64,000 nucleotides of DNA from assembly GCA_016713275.1 (NCBI GenBank), contig JADJPL010000013.1:1-64000 (forward strand). Direction: 5' to 3'. This document shows positions 37,179 to 45,922 of this stretch, piece after piece. The translations under genes were made by a program, and so were the position numbers. The notes beneath the pieces were generated by a model. That model searched no databases and was not told the origin of the DNA. It saw only the letters and a program-made list of their open reading frames with translations. Each line of letters begins with the position of its first letter. The stretch's first letter is position 1. Source of the DNA: Haliscomenobacter sp. GTDB taxonomy: Bacteria; Bacteroidota; Bacteroidia; Chitinophagales; Saprospiraceae.

Positions 37179-38567
37179 ATGCGCAAGTTTTTTCAGCTCC
37201 TCCGGGAGGCCCTCTCCTCGGAGGAAAAAGATTTCACCAAAGAACGCCTCAACCGGGCGCTGGTCCTGCTTTCCATTCCGATGGTTCTGGAAATGGTCAT
37301 GGAGTCCTTATTTGCGGTGGGGGACATTTATTTTGTTTCCAGGATCAGCGTGAAGGCCGTCGACGCAGTTGGGTTAACGGAGGGGGTATTAACGATCATC
37401 TATTCTGCGGCGATGGGGTTAAGCATGGCAGCAACCGCCATGATCGCCCGGCGGATAGGCGAAAAGCAGCCAGAAAAGGCGTCCCATGCGGCGGTACAGG
37501 CGATATGGATCGGACTGGGGCTTGGAATAACGCTTGGAGTAAGCGGTTTTTTGCTGGCGGAGGATATTCTGCGGTTGATGGGCGCCACCCCGGAGGTCAT
37601 TGAAGAGGGGGTCGGCTATACCCGGATCATGTTCGGGTCCAATATCGTCATCGTGTTCCTCTTTTTGTTTAACGGGATTTTCCGGGGCGCGGGGGATGCC
37701 GTGATCGCCATGCGCACCTTATGGATCGCCAACGGGCTGAACATCCTTCTGGATCCGCTGCTGATTTTTGGTATCGGGCCGTTTCCCGAACTGGGAGTGG
37801 CCGGAGCGGCGGTTGCTACGTGCACGGGCCGGGGCATTGGGGTGCTGTATCAGCTCTACCATTTGCTGATTGGAAAAAAAGGCATGATCCATATCAAACG
37901 GCAGCATCGGAAGCTGGATTGGGACATCATCCGGCGCTTGGGCAAGGTGGGCGCCACCGGCGCAGGGCAAATGGTCATTCCTTCCATCAGCTGGATTTTC
38001 CTCATGCGCATCATCGCGTTCTCCGTAGAAGATGCCCTGGCAGGCTACGTTTTGGCTATCCGGGTGATCATCTTCACGATCCTCCCTTCGTGGGGGCTAT
38101 CCAATGCCGCCGCGACGCTCGTCGGGCAGAATCTGGGGGCAGGGCTGCCGGACCGTGCCGAAAAAGCCACCTGGCGCGCAGGATTGATCAACATGGTGTT
38201 CCTGCTGATCGTATCGATCATTTTCTTTACCCTGAGCCGGCAAGTAATCGGAATCTTTACCTCCGACCCGGAGGTGATCGAAGCCGGGGTTCTCAGCCTG
38301 CGCATTATCTGTGTAGGGTATATCTTTTTCGCGTACGGGATGGTCGTCAGTCAGGCGTTTAACGGCGCCGGGGATACCCGGACCCCCACGTTGATCAACC
38401 TGTTTTGTTTCTGGGGAATGGAAATTCCCCTGGGGTATTTTATGGGCGTCACGTTGGGTATGGGGCTTGTGGGCGTTTGCTGGGCTGTAGCCATCAGCGA
38501 AACCGCCCTCGCTATTATCGCGATAGTGATCTTCAGAAAGGGCCATTGGAAAAAGGTATCCATCTAG
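37179..38567 (+). CDS. MATE family efflux transporter
   Basis: A 462-residue inner-membrane antiporter with twelve predicted helices. The start region (LNRALVLLSIPMVLEMVMESLFAVGDIYFVSRI) and the mid-protein repeat (GAGQMVIPSISWIFLMRIIAFS) show the two pseudo-symmetric halves, and GAGDTRTPTLINLFCFW is a MATE hallmark. It extrudes organic cations or drugs using a Na+ or H+ gradient. No regulator is adjacent. Confidence 0.95.
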   Translation: MRKFFQLLREALSSEEKDFTKERLNRALVLLSIPMVLEMVMESLFAVGDIYFVSRISVKAVDAVGLTEGVLTIIYSAAMGLSMAATAMIARRIGEKQPEKASHAAVQAIWIGLGLGITLGVSGFLLAEDILRLMGATPEVIEEGVGYTRIMFGSNIVIVFLFLFNGIFRGAGDAVIAMRTLWIANGLNILLDPLLIFGIGPFPELGVAGAAVATCTGRGIGVLYQLYHLLIGKKGMIHIKRQHRKLDWDIIRRLGKVGATGAGQMVIPSISWIFLMRIIAFSVEDALAGYVLAIRVIIFTILPSWGLSNAAATLVGQNLGAGLPDRAEKATWRAGLINMVFLLIVSIIFFTLSRQVIGIFTSDPEVIEAGVLSLRIICVGYIFFAYGMVVSQAFNGAGDTRTPTLINLFCFWGMEIPLGYFMGVTLGMGLVGVCWAVAISETALAIIAIVIFRKGHWKKVSI

Positions 38568-38572
38568 GACCC

Positions 38573-39034
38573 TCACGCCCCAAAAAGCCGGTCTACCGCC
38601 GTTTTGCGGAAAGCGAAGATCTCTTCTACTTTGGGTTCGACCACCAGCCGGTTGACGAGGGTCCCCAGGGGGCCATAGGGTACTTTGTAGTGAAGGATGT
38701 CCGTCATGAGCACGCCCCCTGGGCGGGGCTCAAAGTGATGCTGGTGATGCCAGAAGGCGTAAGGGCCGAACCGTTGCTCGTCGATAAAGTACTGCCCTTC
38801 TGCCACGTGGGTTATCTCCGTACACCAGAACATCTTCATGCCTCCGAACGGGCTGATCCGGTACCGGACGAGCATTCCCGGGTACATCCGCACCCCGGCG
38901 ATATCCGAGAGGATCTCAAACGATACCGAGCCGGGAGTCATTTCGTTCAGATTCTCCGGGCGGGAGAAGAAATCCCAAACGTCTTCCAGAGGCCTGGGAA
39001 TAAATTGCTGCCAGCGCTTTTCTTTTACCTGCAT
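38573..39034 (-). CDS. SRPBCC/START-like ligand-binding protein
   Basis: A 153-residue protein of the SRPBCC superfamily (helix-grip fold): FIPRPLEDVWDFFSRPENLNEMTPGSVSFEIL, YPGMLVRYRISPFGGMKMFWCTEITHV, HHFEPRPGGVLMTDILHYKVPYGPLGTLVNRL. Such proteins bind hydrophobic ligands or act as cell-division-related cyclase-like proteins. The start is ATG 39034. It converges on the MATE gene with five bases between the stops. Confidence 0.85.
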   Translation of the reverse strand: MQVKEKRWQQFIPRPLEDVWDFFSRPENLNEMTPGSVSFEILSDIAGVRMYPGMLVRYRISPFGGMKMFWCTEITHVAEGQYFIDEQRFGPYAFWHHQHHFEPRPGGVLMTDILHYKVPYGPLGTLVNRLVVEPKVEEIFAFRKTAVDRLFGA

Positions 39035-39039
39035 AGATA

Positions 39040-39160
39040 TTAGAAGTTAGAGGTTAGATATTAGACGTTAGAGGTTAGATATTGGGAATGGACTTGCACG
39101 GATCGCTGGTTCTTATTTGCGTTTTCTCTAACGTCCGACGTCCAGCGTCTGATGTCTGAT
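39040..39160. repeat. Heptamer repeats
   Basis: GTTAGAG/GTTAGAT/ATTAGAC units at about 39045-39085 and GTCCGAC/GTCCAGC/GTCTGAT units at 39126-39160, the same 7-bp family as elsewhere. The remaining 39161-39490 is AT-rich promoter-like sequence; a 28-codon frame at 39336 is unsupported. Confidence 0.75.
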
Positions 39161-39490
39161 TTAAAAATCCGGTAGCATAACCGGAGAGCCGCCTATTTGT
39201 TCAGGGGGAAAAACAGGAAAAAGTTAAAAATTTAAAAAACTTGGCCTTACCTGTTTACATGTATTCGCAGAATGCGTATATTTACCCCGATAAGTTTAGC
39301 AATAAGCTTAATAATCCCTTAAACCGAAACATCCCATGAAACTATCTGTACACCATTTCTTGGCAGGCACTGCCGTTTATTTTCCTCCTACCATTTTGCA
39401 TTTTCACAATTCGCGTTTTTGATGTTCCGGCCTCGCAGGTAATGCGTTGACGTTTTTCCTATTTCCCAAGAACACTCAAAAACCGATCCC

Positions 39491-40549
39491 ATGAAAGCGC
39501 TGCAAGGAGGCTGGCGCGCTCTGATGATCCTGAGCATTTTCGGACATTTCGGGAGCGCATCTTTCGGCCAAACCCCAGGTGAACCGATCCCATTCCAGGG
39601 ATTGCGGTTTAATCTGGGTTTCGAACACATCATCTACCCTCCGGTTCAGGTACTCCCCTTTACCGGCAAAAACAAAGAAGATCAAATCCATTTACGCTCG
39701 TTGCCGCTGCCAGAGGATGGAGCGGCGCACACCGACCGGGTATACGACCTGACCTGCCAGCAGCCGGGGTTTTCAGGCTATTTCGATCCTTCCCGCTGGA
39801 TGGCAAAAGACCTATATGGTGACGCTGGGGTAGATGTCACCGGAGCTCCCAAAGCAGGGTTATTGGTTGAAACAAGCGATAACGCCTCCGTTGAAGTGGC
39901 AAACGACCGGATGACTACCTTCCGGGTGCTCATTCCGGCCAATGGATATGCCGCTTTCCACTGGAGTGTCTTTGGGGGCTCCATTACCCCCCCTCCGTTT
40001 CGCCTGTCGCTCAACCACCAGCCGCTGCCCTTTGACCCGGCCAACGGCCTCGTCCGGACGCCCTACCTCCGCGCGGGCGATGTGCTGGGGTTTGAATGGA
40101 CCGGCGCCGCCAGGGAAACCGCATCCGTTGTGCTAAGCGATTTCACATTCCACACCACCGCCGAATGGGTACTGGAACGCTCCTGGACCGGCCCGCACAG
40201 CGAAACCATCCGGCAACTGGTCGTGCAGGAAAGCCCGGATTTCTCGCTGGTCCGCTTTCCCGATCCCGTAGCTGGCCTGCAGGCTTATCTCGACCCGGCA
40301 ACGACCGGATATCCTTACATCGACCTGGACGGGAACGCCTCTACGACCAACGACGTGATCTCCATCGATGGAACCAATCTCTCGATTCAAGTGGATTGGG
40401 AAGATCAATACATCGCCTATCAGGGCAAAAACTGCCTGTTGCGGAAGTGGGTGGTCGTTAGCCCCTGTTCCGGCAACACCATGGAAGGCGCGCAATTGAT
40501 TGAACTGGGCCGCATGGCGCCCAGCCGCGCCTCAGGAAGCACGTATTAA
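39491..40549 (+). CDS. Exported protein of unknown function
   Basis: A 352-residue protein with a signal peptide (MILSIFGHFGSASFGQ, cleavage after FGQ). The mature region is rich in beta-strands and proline/aromatic turns (IPFQGLRFNLGFEHIIYPP, YAAFHWSVFGGSITPPPF) and has a late block TGYPYIDLDGNASTTNDVISIDG. Possibly a surface or adhesin-type protein; no family is recognised. A strong terminator follows it, so it appears to be monocistronic. Confidence 0.6.
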   Translation: MKALQGGWRALMILSIFGHFGSASFGQTPGEPIPFQGLRFNLGFEHIIYPPVQVLPFTGKNKEDQIHLRSLPLPEDGAAHTDRVYDLTCQQPGFSGYFDPSRWMAKDLYGDAGVDVTGAPKAGLLVETSDNASVEVANDRMTTFRVLIPANGYAAFHWSVFGGSITPPPFRLSLNHQPLPFDPANGLVRTPYLRAGDVLGFEWTGAARETASVVLSDFTFHTTAEWVLERSWTGPHSETIRQLVVQESPDFSLVRFPDPVAGLQAYLDPATTGYPYIDLDGNASTTNDVISIDGTNLSIQVDWEDQYIAYQGKNCLLRKWVVVSPCSGNTMEGAQLIELGRMAPSRASGSTY

Positions 40550-40675
40550 TTGACATTTATATTTTTGGCCTCATTCATTTCAAATCATGATCCATTGAAG
40601 ACGACTTTTTGTAATCCCGTGACTCAATGAAAAAGACCTTTATGTAAAGGGTTTCTTAACGAGGATTTTGTGGTG

Positions 40676-40705
40676 GGGCGCCTAACCGGCGCCCTACTTT
40701 TTTTT
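40676..40705 (+). terminator. Rho-independent terminator
   Basis: GGGCGCC (40676-40682), loop TAACC, GGCGCCC (40688-40694), then TAC and eight or more T. It terminates the exported-protein gene. Confidence 0.85.
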
Positions 40706-40769
40706 GCATTTCGGCGGATTAGATTGTTTCTTTGTCTTCCGTTGTCCAAAACACAAAACCTTTCCGCCT

Positions 40770-41114
40770 ATGTCCATGGTCCAGGAATTTAACGAGTACC
40801 GCTCCCGGATGAACGAAAAGATCCTGGGGGAGAATAATTTATTCCTCAAGCGTTTTTTCAATCTGGACACCACGGCCTACCAGGATGGGGCTCTGGATAA
40901 AAAGACCAAAGAACTCCTGGGGCTTGTCGCCTCTATGGTGCTGCGTTGCGATGATTGTATCCGCTACCATTTAGGTACTTGCTTCGAGCTCGGCGTTACC
41001 CGGGCGGAGGTCTTTGAAGTGTTTTCCATTGCCAACCTGGTCGGCGGATCGATTTGTATCCCCCATACCCGGCGTGCCGTGGAGTATTGGGAAGCGCTGG
41101 AACAGGAAAAATAA
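40770..41114 (+). CDS. AhpD-like carboxymuconolactone decarboxylase family protein
   Basis: A 114-residue protein; ATG 40770 is chosen since the upstream in-frame codons are in AT-rich leader. The CMD motif is RCDDCIRYHLGTCFELGVTRAEVFEV, with the redox pair Cys-x-x-Cys and downstream histidine typical of AhpD-like peroxidase partners. It is likely a small all-helical oligomeric antioxidant or decarboxylase. The MITE-like element starts nine bases after its stop. Confidence 0.9.
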   Translation: MSMVQEFNEYRSRMNEKILGENNLFLKRFFNLDTTAYQDGALDKKTKELLGLVASMVLRCDDCIRYHLGTCFELGVTRAEVFEVFSIANLVGGSICIPHTRRAVEYWEALEQEK

Positions 41115-41123
41115 ATTAACCAA

Positions 41124-41277
41124 GGGGCTGTCTCAAAAGACCGTTCTTTGCCTCCGGCATGTAATTTTATTTTCTTTTTTCAATTCTTATAAAGAATTGT
41201 TATGCAATTCTTTATAAGAATTGAAAAAAGAAAATATTTTTTGGCCTGCGGCAAGAACAGTCTTTTGAGACAGCCCC
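41124..41277. mobile_element. MITE-like long palindrome, copy 3 (most complete)
   Basis: 154 bp with near-perfect ends: GGGGCTGTCTCAAAAGAC at the left, its complement at the right, and an inner AAAGAATTG/CAATTCTTT core. It ends 16 bases before the GTG start of the helicase gene, so it forms most of that gene's upstream region. It has the shape of a non-autonomous inverted-repeat element. Confidence 0.85.
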
Positions 41278-41293
41278 GATAAACCGCCAGACC

Positions 41294-43576
41294 GTGTCCG
41301 ATTTTCTTCAAGAACTCAATACCGTACAGCGCCAATCGGTGTTGGCTACCGACGGCCCTGTTTTGGTGGTCGCTGGCCCCGGTTCCGGCAAGACCCGGGT
41401 GCTTACCTACCGCATCGCCCATCTGATCCGGGAAGGCGTGGCGCCCTGGGAAATCCTGGCCCTTACCTTCACCAACAAAGCGGCGCGGGAAATGAAAGAA
41501 CGGATTGAAAAAGTGGTTGGCTCTGGCGCTAACCAGGTATGGGCAGGCACCTTCCATTCTATCTTTTCCCGCATCCTCCGAATGGAAGCAGAAAAAATCG
41601 GCTATCCCTCCCATTTCACCATCTACGACACCGAAGATACCAAAAGCGTTTTGGGCGCGATTATCAAGGAGATGAACCTCGACAAAACGGTGTATTCCCC
41701 GAATGTGATCCGAAGCCGGATTTCTTCGGCCAAAAGCAATCTGATCACGCCCAGATTGTACGCCGAAAAGGAAGACTTACTCCAGCAAGACCGGGCAGCC
41801 AAAAGGCCTCTGACCTTCCAGATCTATCAGCAATACAGCGACCGCTGCAAACGGTCCGGGGCGATGGACTTCGACGACTTGCTGTACCGGTTTTACGAAC
41901 TCCTCCACCGGAATCCAGATCAGGTGCTCGAAAAGTACCGAAAAAAATTCCGCTATGTTCTGGTCGACGAATTCCAGGACACCAACCACCTTCAGTACGC
42001 GATCGTCCGCAAACTGGTGCAGTATCCCGAAAGCCCCCGCAATATCTGCGTCGTCGGGGATGATGCCCAGAGTATCTATGCGTTTCGCGGAGCGACGATT
42101 CAGAACATTCTGGATTTCGAGCAGGATTTTAAAAATCACGGGATCCAGGTGTTTAAACTGGAGCAAAACTACCGTTCTACCGAGCATATCGTGGAGGCGG
42201 CCAATTCGGTCATCCAGTTCAACCAGCGTCAGATTCAGAAAAAAATACGGTCAGAGAAAGGATCGGGGCACAAAATTCAGGTCGTTAAAGCCATGACCGA
42301 CAGCGAAGAGGGCAAACGGGTAGCCGATACCTTGCTGGAGCAAAAAAACCGCTTCCATCTGAGCAACCGCGACATCGCTATTCTATACCGCACCAATGCC
42401 CAGTCCCGGATTTTTGAGGAATACCTGCGCCGGTTCAATATCCCGTACCGCGTATTCGGCGGGTTGTCGTTCTACCAGCGCAAAGAAGTCAAAGACCTGA
42501 TCGCCTATCTGCGCCTGGCGATCAACCCCAGGGATGAAGAAGCCTTGCGCCGGGTCATTAACTTTCCCAAGCGGGGGATTGGCGATTCGACCGTGGAAAA
42601 AATCAGCACCCTGGCGGGCGCCCGGCAAGTACCTATGTGGGAGTGCCTGCCCCTGGCCGAAGGGGGCGCCAGGACCCAGCAATCCATCGCCGGGTTTATC
42701 CGGCTGATCCAGGAACTCGCCTCCCGCGCCCAAACGGCCAATGCCTACGATGTGGCTCTTTATGCAGCCGAAAAATCAGGCCTGGCCGATCTTCTGCGGA
42801 CGGATACGACCCCGGAAGGCATTGGGAGGCTGGAAAACCTCGCCAACTTGCTGGATGGGATCAAATCGTATTGCGAAGACGATTCCGAGGAAGCTATCGA
42901 CTTTTCTGCGGATAAATCCCTGACTGGCTACCTGCAAAATATTGCGTTGCTGACCGACTTCGACGAGGAGGACAAAACCGGCGGGGATGCCGTCACCCTG
43001 ATGTCGGTGCATTCCGCTAAAGGATTGGAGTTCAAATCGGTTTTTGTCGTAGGGCTTGAGGAAAACCTGTTTCCTTCCATTATGTCGATGGACACCATGG
43101 AAGGGCTCGACGAGGAACGGCGCCTCTTTTATGTGGCCATTACCCGGGCAGAACAATTCCTTACCCTGACCTACTCCGTCAGCCGGTACAAATTTGGCCA
43201 GATGCGGTACAACGAGCCCAGCCGGTTTTTGGAAGAGGTTCCAAGGGAAAGCCTGGAGAGCGCCGGTGGATTAAAAACCGGCTCGTCTAAAGAGGCTGCT
43301 GCGGGCCCGCCGACGGCCACCGTCTCCGGAGCTTTTCAACGCCGGACCAATGCCCACAACGCTTCCTTCAAAGCCGACCCCGCGTCCTTTCAAGCCAGCC
43401 CGAGCGAGCAGATCCAAGCGGGAATGCGGGTATTGCACCTGAAGTTCGGCGAAGGAAAAGTGCTGAGCATCGACGGCGCCAAAGATAACCGGGTGGCCAC
43501 CATCTTTTTTCAGGGGATCGATAACCCCCAGCGGCGGATCATGCTCAAATTTGCCAAACTACAGATCCTGGAATAA
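41294..43576 (+). CDS. pcrA: ATP-dependent DNA helicase, UvrD/PcrA type
   Basis: A 760-residue superfamily 1 helicase. Walker A is AGPGSGKT (residues 27-34); other motifs are LTFTNKAAREMKER, GTFHSIFSRIL, LVDEFQDTN, GDDAQSIYAFRGA, LEQNYRST and VTLMSVHSAKGLEF. The C-terminal tail (VLHLKFGEGKVLSIDGA) is the Tudor-like RNA polymerase-binding domain of PcrA. It unwinds 3'-to-5' in repair and conflict resolution. The start is GTG 41294, just after a MITE-like element. Confidence 0.95.
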   Translation: MSDFLQELNTVQRQSVLATDGPVLVVAGPGSGKTRVLTYRIAHLIREGVAPWEILALTFTNKAAREMKERIEKVVGSGANQVWAGTFHSIFSRILRMEAEKIGYPSHFTIYDTEDTKSVLGAIIKEMNLDKTVYSPNVIRSRISSAKSNLITPRLYAEKEDLLQQDRAAKRPLTFQIYQQYSDRCKRSGAMDFDDLLYRFYELLHRNPDQVLEKYRKKFRYVLVDEFQDTNHLQYAIVRKLVQYPESPRNICVVGDDAQSIYAFRGATIQNILDFEQDFKNHGIQVFKLEQNYRSTEHIVEAANSVIQFNQRQIQKKIRSEKGSGHKIQVVKAMTDSEEGKRVADTLLEQKNRFHLSNRDIAILYRTNAQSRIFEEYLRRFNIPYRVFGGLSFYQRKEVKDLIAYLRLAINPRDEEALRRVINFPKRGIGDSTVEKISTLAGARQVPMWECLPLAEGGARTQQSIAGFIRLIQELASRAQTANAYDVALYAAEKSGLADLLRTDTTPEGIGRLENLANLLDGIKSYCEDDSEEAIDFSADKSLTGYLQNIALLTDFDEEDKTGGDAVTLMSVHSAKGLEFKSVFVVGLEENLFPSIMSMDTMEGLDEERRLFYVAITRAEQFLTLTYSVSRYKFGQMRYNEPSRFLEEVPRESLESAGGLKTGSSKEAAAGPPTATVSGAFQRRTNAHNASFKADPASFQASPSEQIQAGMRVLHLKFGEGKVLSIDGAKDNRVATIFFQGIDNPQRRIMLKFAKLQILE

Positions 43577-43696
43577 AAAAATAGCATCAGACCAACATTG
43601 CTGCCAGCCTGATGCCTATGCCAATTTTACATTCACACCTCTATGCTTACAATAGATCTAATCTATCCGTAAAGGGTTTTTGTTCATGGGATTGGC

Positions 43697-43726
43697 GCTG
43701 CTCCTGTCCTTTAAGGCAGGAGCAGC
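43697..43726. terminator. Bidirectional hairpin between convergent genes
   Basis: GCTGCTCCTG and its exact complement around a 10-nt loop, midway between the pcrA stop and the tonB stop. There is no T run. It may stop both genes. Confidence 0.55.
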
Positions 43727-43741
43727 ACCTGGTATTCGAAA

Positions 43742-44682
43742 TTAATTGTATTGCAGTTTGAAACGGATGGGGAGGGTGAACATGACCCGGACCGCACGGC
43801 CTCTTTGCTTGCCGGGCGTCCATTTTTCGGACATTGAGTTCATCAGATTGACGATCCGGACGGCTTCCTCGCCGCAGCCTGCGCCAATGTCGCGTACCAC
43901 CGACACGTCGGTTACCGTTCCATCGGTATTTACCACGAACTGGACAACCACGTTGCCTTCCACGCCGTTTTCTCTGGCGATTGCGGGGTATTGGATCTTA
44001 TCGTAAATGAATTCCATCAGCTTCTTGTCGGCGCAGGCTTTTTTGGCCTTGGCGTCGCCTGCTACGGTTTCGCAACCCGGGAAGCGAGGCATCTCTTCTA
44101 CCACGACAAAGATTTCGCGGGCTTCTTCACGTGGAGGTGGGGGAGGAGGAGGAGGAGGAGGCGCAACGGCTTTCTCCTTGGTGACAGGAGGCGGCGCTTC
44201 TACGTTCGTATTCGCGTCGACCGACTGATCCACAAAACTTACATCTTCGGTCTCTTCCTCTAACGTTGTCGTCACAATTTCCTGAATGGCGGGAGGCGGA
44301 GGTGGAGGCGGAGGAGGCGGCGCTTCCTGGCTTCTTGGAATTTCTACTTCCACGTCTTCATCAATGCTGAACTGGAACTGGTCGGTTTCCAGCTTCGGTG
44401 GTTTGGTGGTGTACTTGAACGCGGCAACGACTAAGGCCAGCGTCAATACGATCCCCACGCGAAAAAAAATGGGCTGCATTTTGAACACATCCACATCGGG
44501 ATACTTGTTCCTGCCTTCCAAAGGAGAAGACCATTTTTTCCCTTGTACTTGGCAGCCAGATCCGAGGTCGCTTTGCTTCCGTAGTAGCGTTTGCCGAAGA
44601 AGACAATCGCTAGGGTAGCCAAAACGACGAGCGCCAAAAGAGCCAGGATCTGATTGGATGAGAATGAAAAACTGGACATCAT
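43742..44682 (-). CDS. tonB: Energy transducer TonB, with a frameshift in an A6 run
   Basis: The long frame 43742-44521 encodes a TonB with a membrane helix (GIVLTLALVVAAFKY), two runs of ten prolines and a C-terminal domain YPAIARENGVEGNVVVQFVVNTDGTVTDVSVV. Upstream in another frame, 44530-44682 encodes MMSSFSFSSNQILALLALVVLATLAIVFFG and then KYKGK-; rejoining at an A6 tract near 44535 gives KWSSPLEGRNKYPDVDVFK, an N-terminal extension I associate with related Bacteroidota TonB proteins. So the true gene probably reaches 44682. It powers outer-membrane receptors with ExbB/ExbD, which are not in the window. Confidence 0.82.
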
Positions 44683-44916
44683 AACCCTGAATTTGTGCCC
44701 TGCGTAGGACGAGATAAAAAATTGGCAGAAATTTTTTTAATTTGTTTCTGTCGTTTCACATCACTAAATTACTTTCACCTCCAACCTGTACGAATGACCT
44801 GCATCAACGCCTCCGGTGATCTTTATCAATTCGGCCGGCGCTAAGGCCATTGAGCCCCAATTTATTGTGCTTCAGGCGCCCCGCTGCCTGCTTTTTTTCT
44901 TCAGGAATTATTGTCT

Positions 44917-45876
44917 ATGCCTCTTTCTATCAGCCAGCAAACTCAGATGATCAAAGCGGAAGCCAAACGGTTGGGATTTGACCTGGCCGGCGTGGCGAAA
45001 GCGGAATTCATGGATGCCGAAGCCCGCCGGCTGGAATCCTGGCTCAATCTTGGCTATCACGGCGCCATGGGCTATATGGAAAATCATTTCGACCTGCGCA
45101 CCGATCCAACCCGTTTGGCGCCAGGCGCCAAGTCGGTGATTAGCCTGGCCTGCAATTACTTTCCCGAATCCGGCCCGTCGGACCCCGAAGCGCCCAAAAT
45201 TGCCCGCTATGCTTATGGAAAAGATTATCATATCGTTCTCCGGGAAAAACTCCGCTCCCTGATCGGGTTTATCCGCACCCATATCGGAGAAGTAGACGGC
45301 AGGGGATTTACTGACTCTGGTCCCGTGTTGGAACGGGACTGGGCCAAACGGAGTGGCTTGGGCTGGACAGGTAAAAACACCCTCACGCTGAACCCCAAAA
45401 TGGGGTCCTATTTTTTTCTGGCTGAACTGATCACCGATCTCGAGCTCGAACCCGATGCGCCCCTGCGGGATCATTGCGGGACCTGCCGCCGGTGCATCGA
45501 TGCCTGTCCTACGGGCGCCATTTCCCCCAATGGATATGTGATGGACGGCAGCAAGTGCATCTCCTATCTGACCATCGAGTTAAAAGACGCGATTCCCGAA
45601 ACCTTTCGGGGGGAAATGCGCAACTGGGTATTTGGCTGTGATATTTGCCAGGAGGTTTGCCCATGGAACCGCTTTTCCAAACCGCACCAGGAGTCCGCAT
45701 TTCAACCCCATCCAAACCTCTTGTCCATGACGCGCCGCGATTGGGAGGAAATTACAGAGGACGTGTTCCGGGAGGTATTCCGGCACTCGGCCGTCAAGCG
45801 GGCCAAATTCAGCGGGCTGAAGCGCAACCTCAGGTTCTTGAAGCCTCCCCCTGAGGATTTGCCGGAAACTTCCTAA
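44917..45876 (+). CDS. queG: Epoxyqueuosine reductase
   Basis: A 319-residue iron-sulfur cobalamin enzyme that reduces epoxyqueuosine to queuosine in tRNA wobble positions. ATG 44917 is preferred over the TTG six bases earlier. Two [4Fe-4S] motifs are visible, CGTCRRCIDACP (Cys187, 190, 193, 197) and CDICQEVCP (Cys241, 244, 248), with the conserved ERDWAKRSGLGWTGKNTL upstream. It precedes the AI-2E family gene by 46 bases. Confidence 0.95.
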   Translation: MPLSISQQTQMIKAEAKRLGFDLAGVAKAEFMDAEARRLESWLNLGYHGAMGYMENHFDLRTDPTRLAPGAKSVISLACNYFPESGPSDPEAPKIARYAYGKDYHIVLREKLRSLIGFIRTHIGEVDGRGFTDSGPVLERDWAKRSGLGWTGKNTLTLNPKMGSYFFLAELITDLELEPDAPLRDHCGTCRRCIDACPTGAISPNGYVMDGSKCISYLTIELKDAIPETFRGEMRNWVFGCDICQEVCPWNRFSKPHQESAFQPHPNLLSMTRRDWEEITEDVFREVFRHSAVKRAKFSGLKRNLRFLKPPPEDLPETS

Positions 45877-45922
45877 CTTGCAGTCCGTATTCGGACGAGC
45901 TGCACACAAAAGAACTTTGCTT

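Noticed and set aside
39336..39422. Short frame MKLSVHHFLAGTAVYF...
   Set aside because: Only 28 codons, no conservation evidence and AT-rich context; kept out of the gene list.
43650..43665. ATAGATCTAATCTAT as a further iron box
   Set aside because: It differs from the isc/feo palindrome at several bases and lies between two convergent gene ends, not at a promoter.
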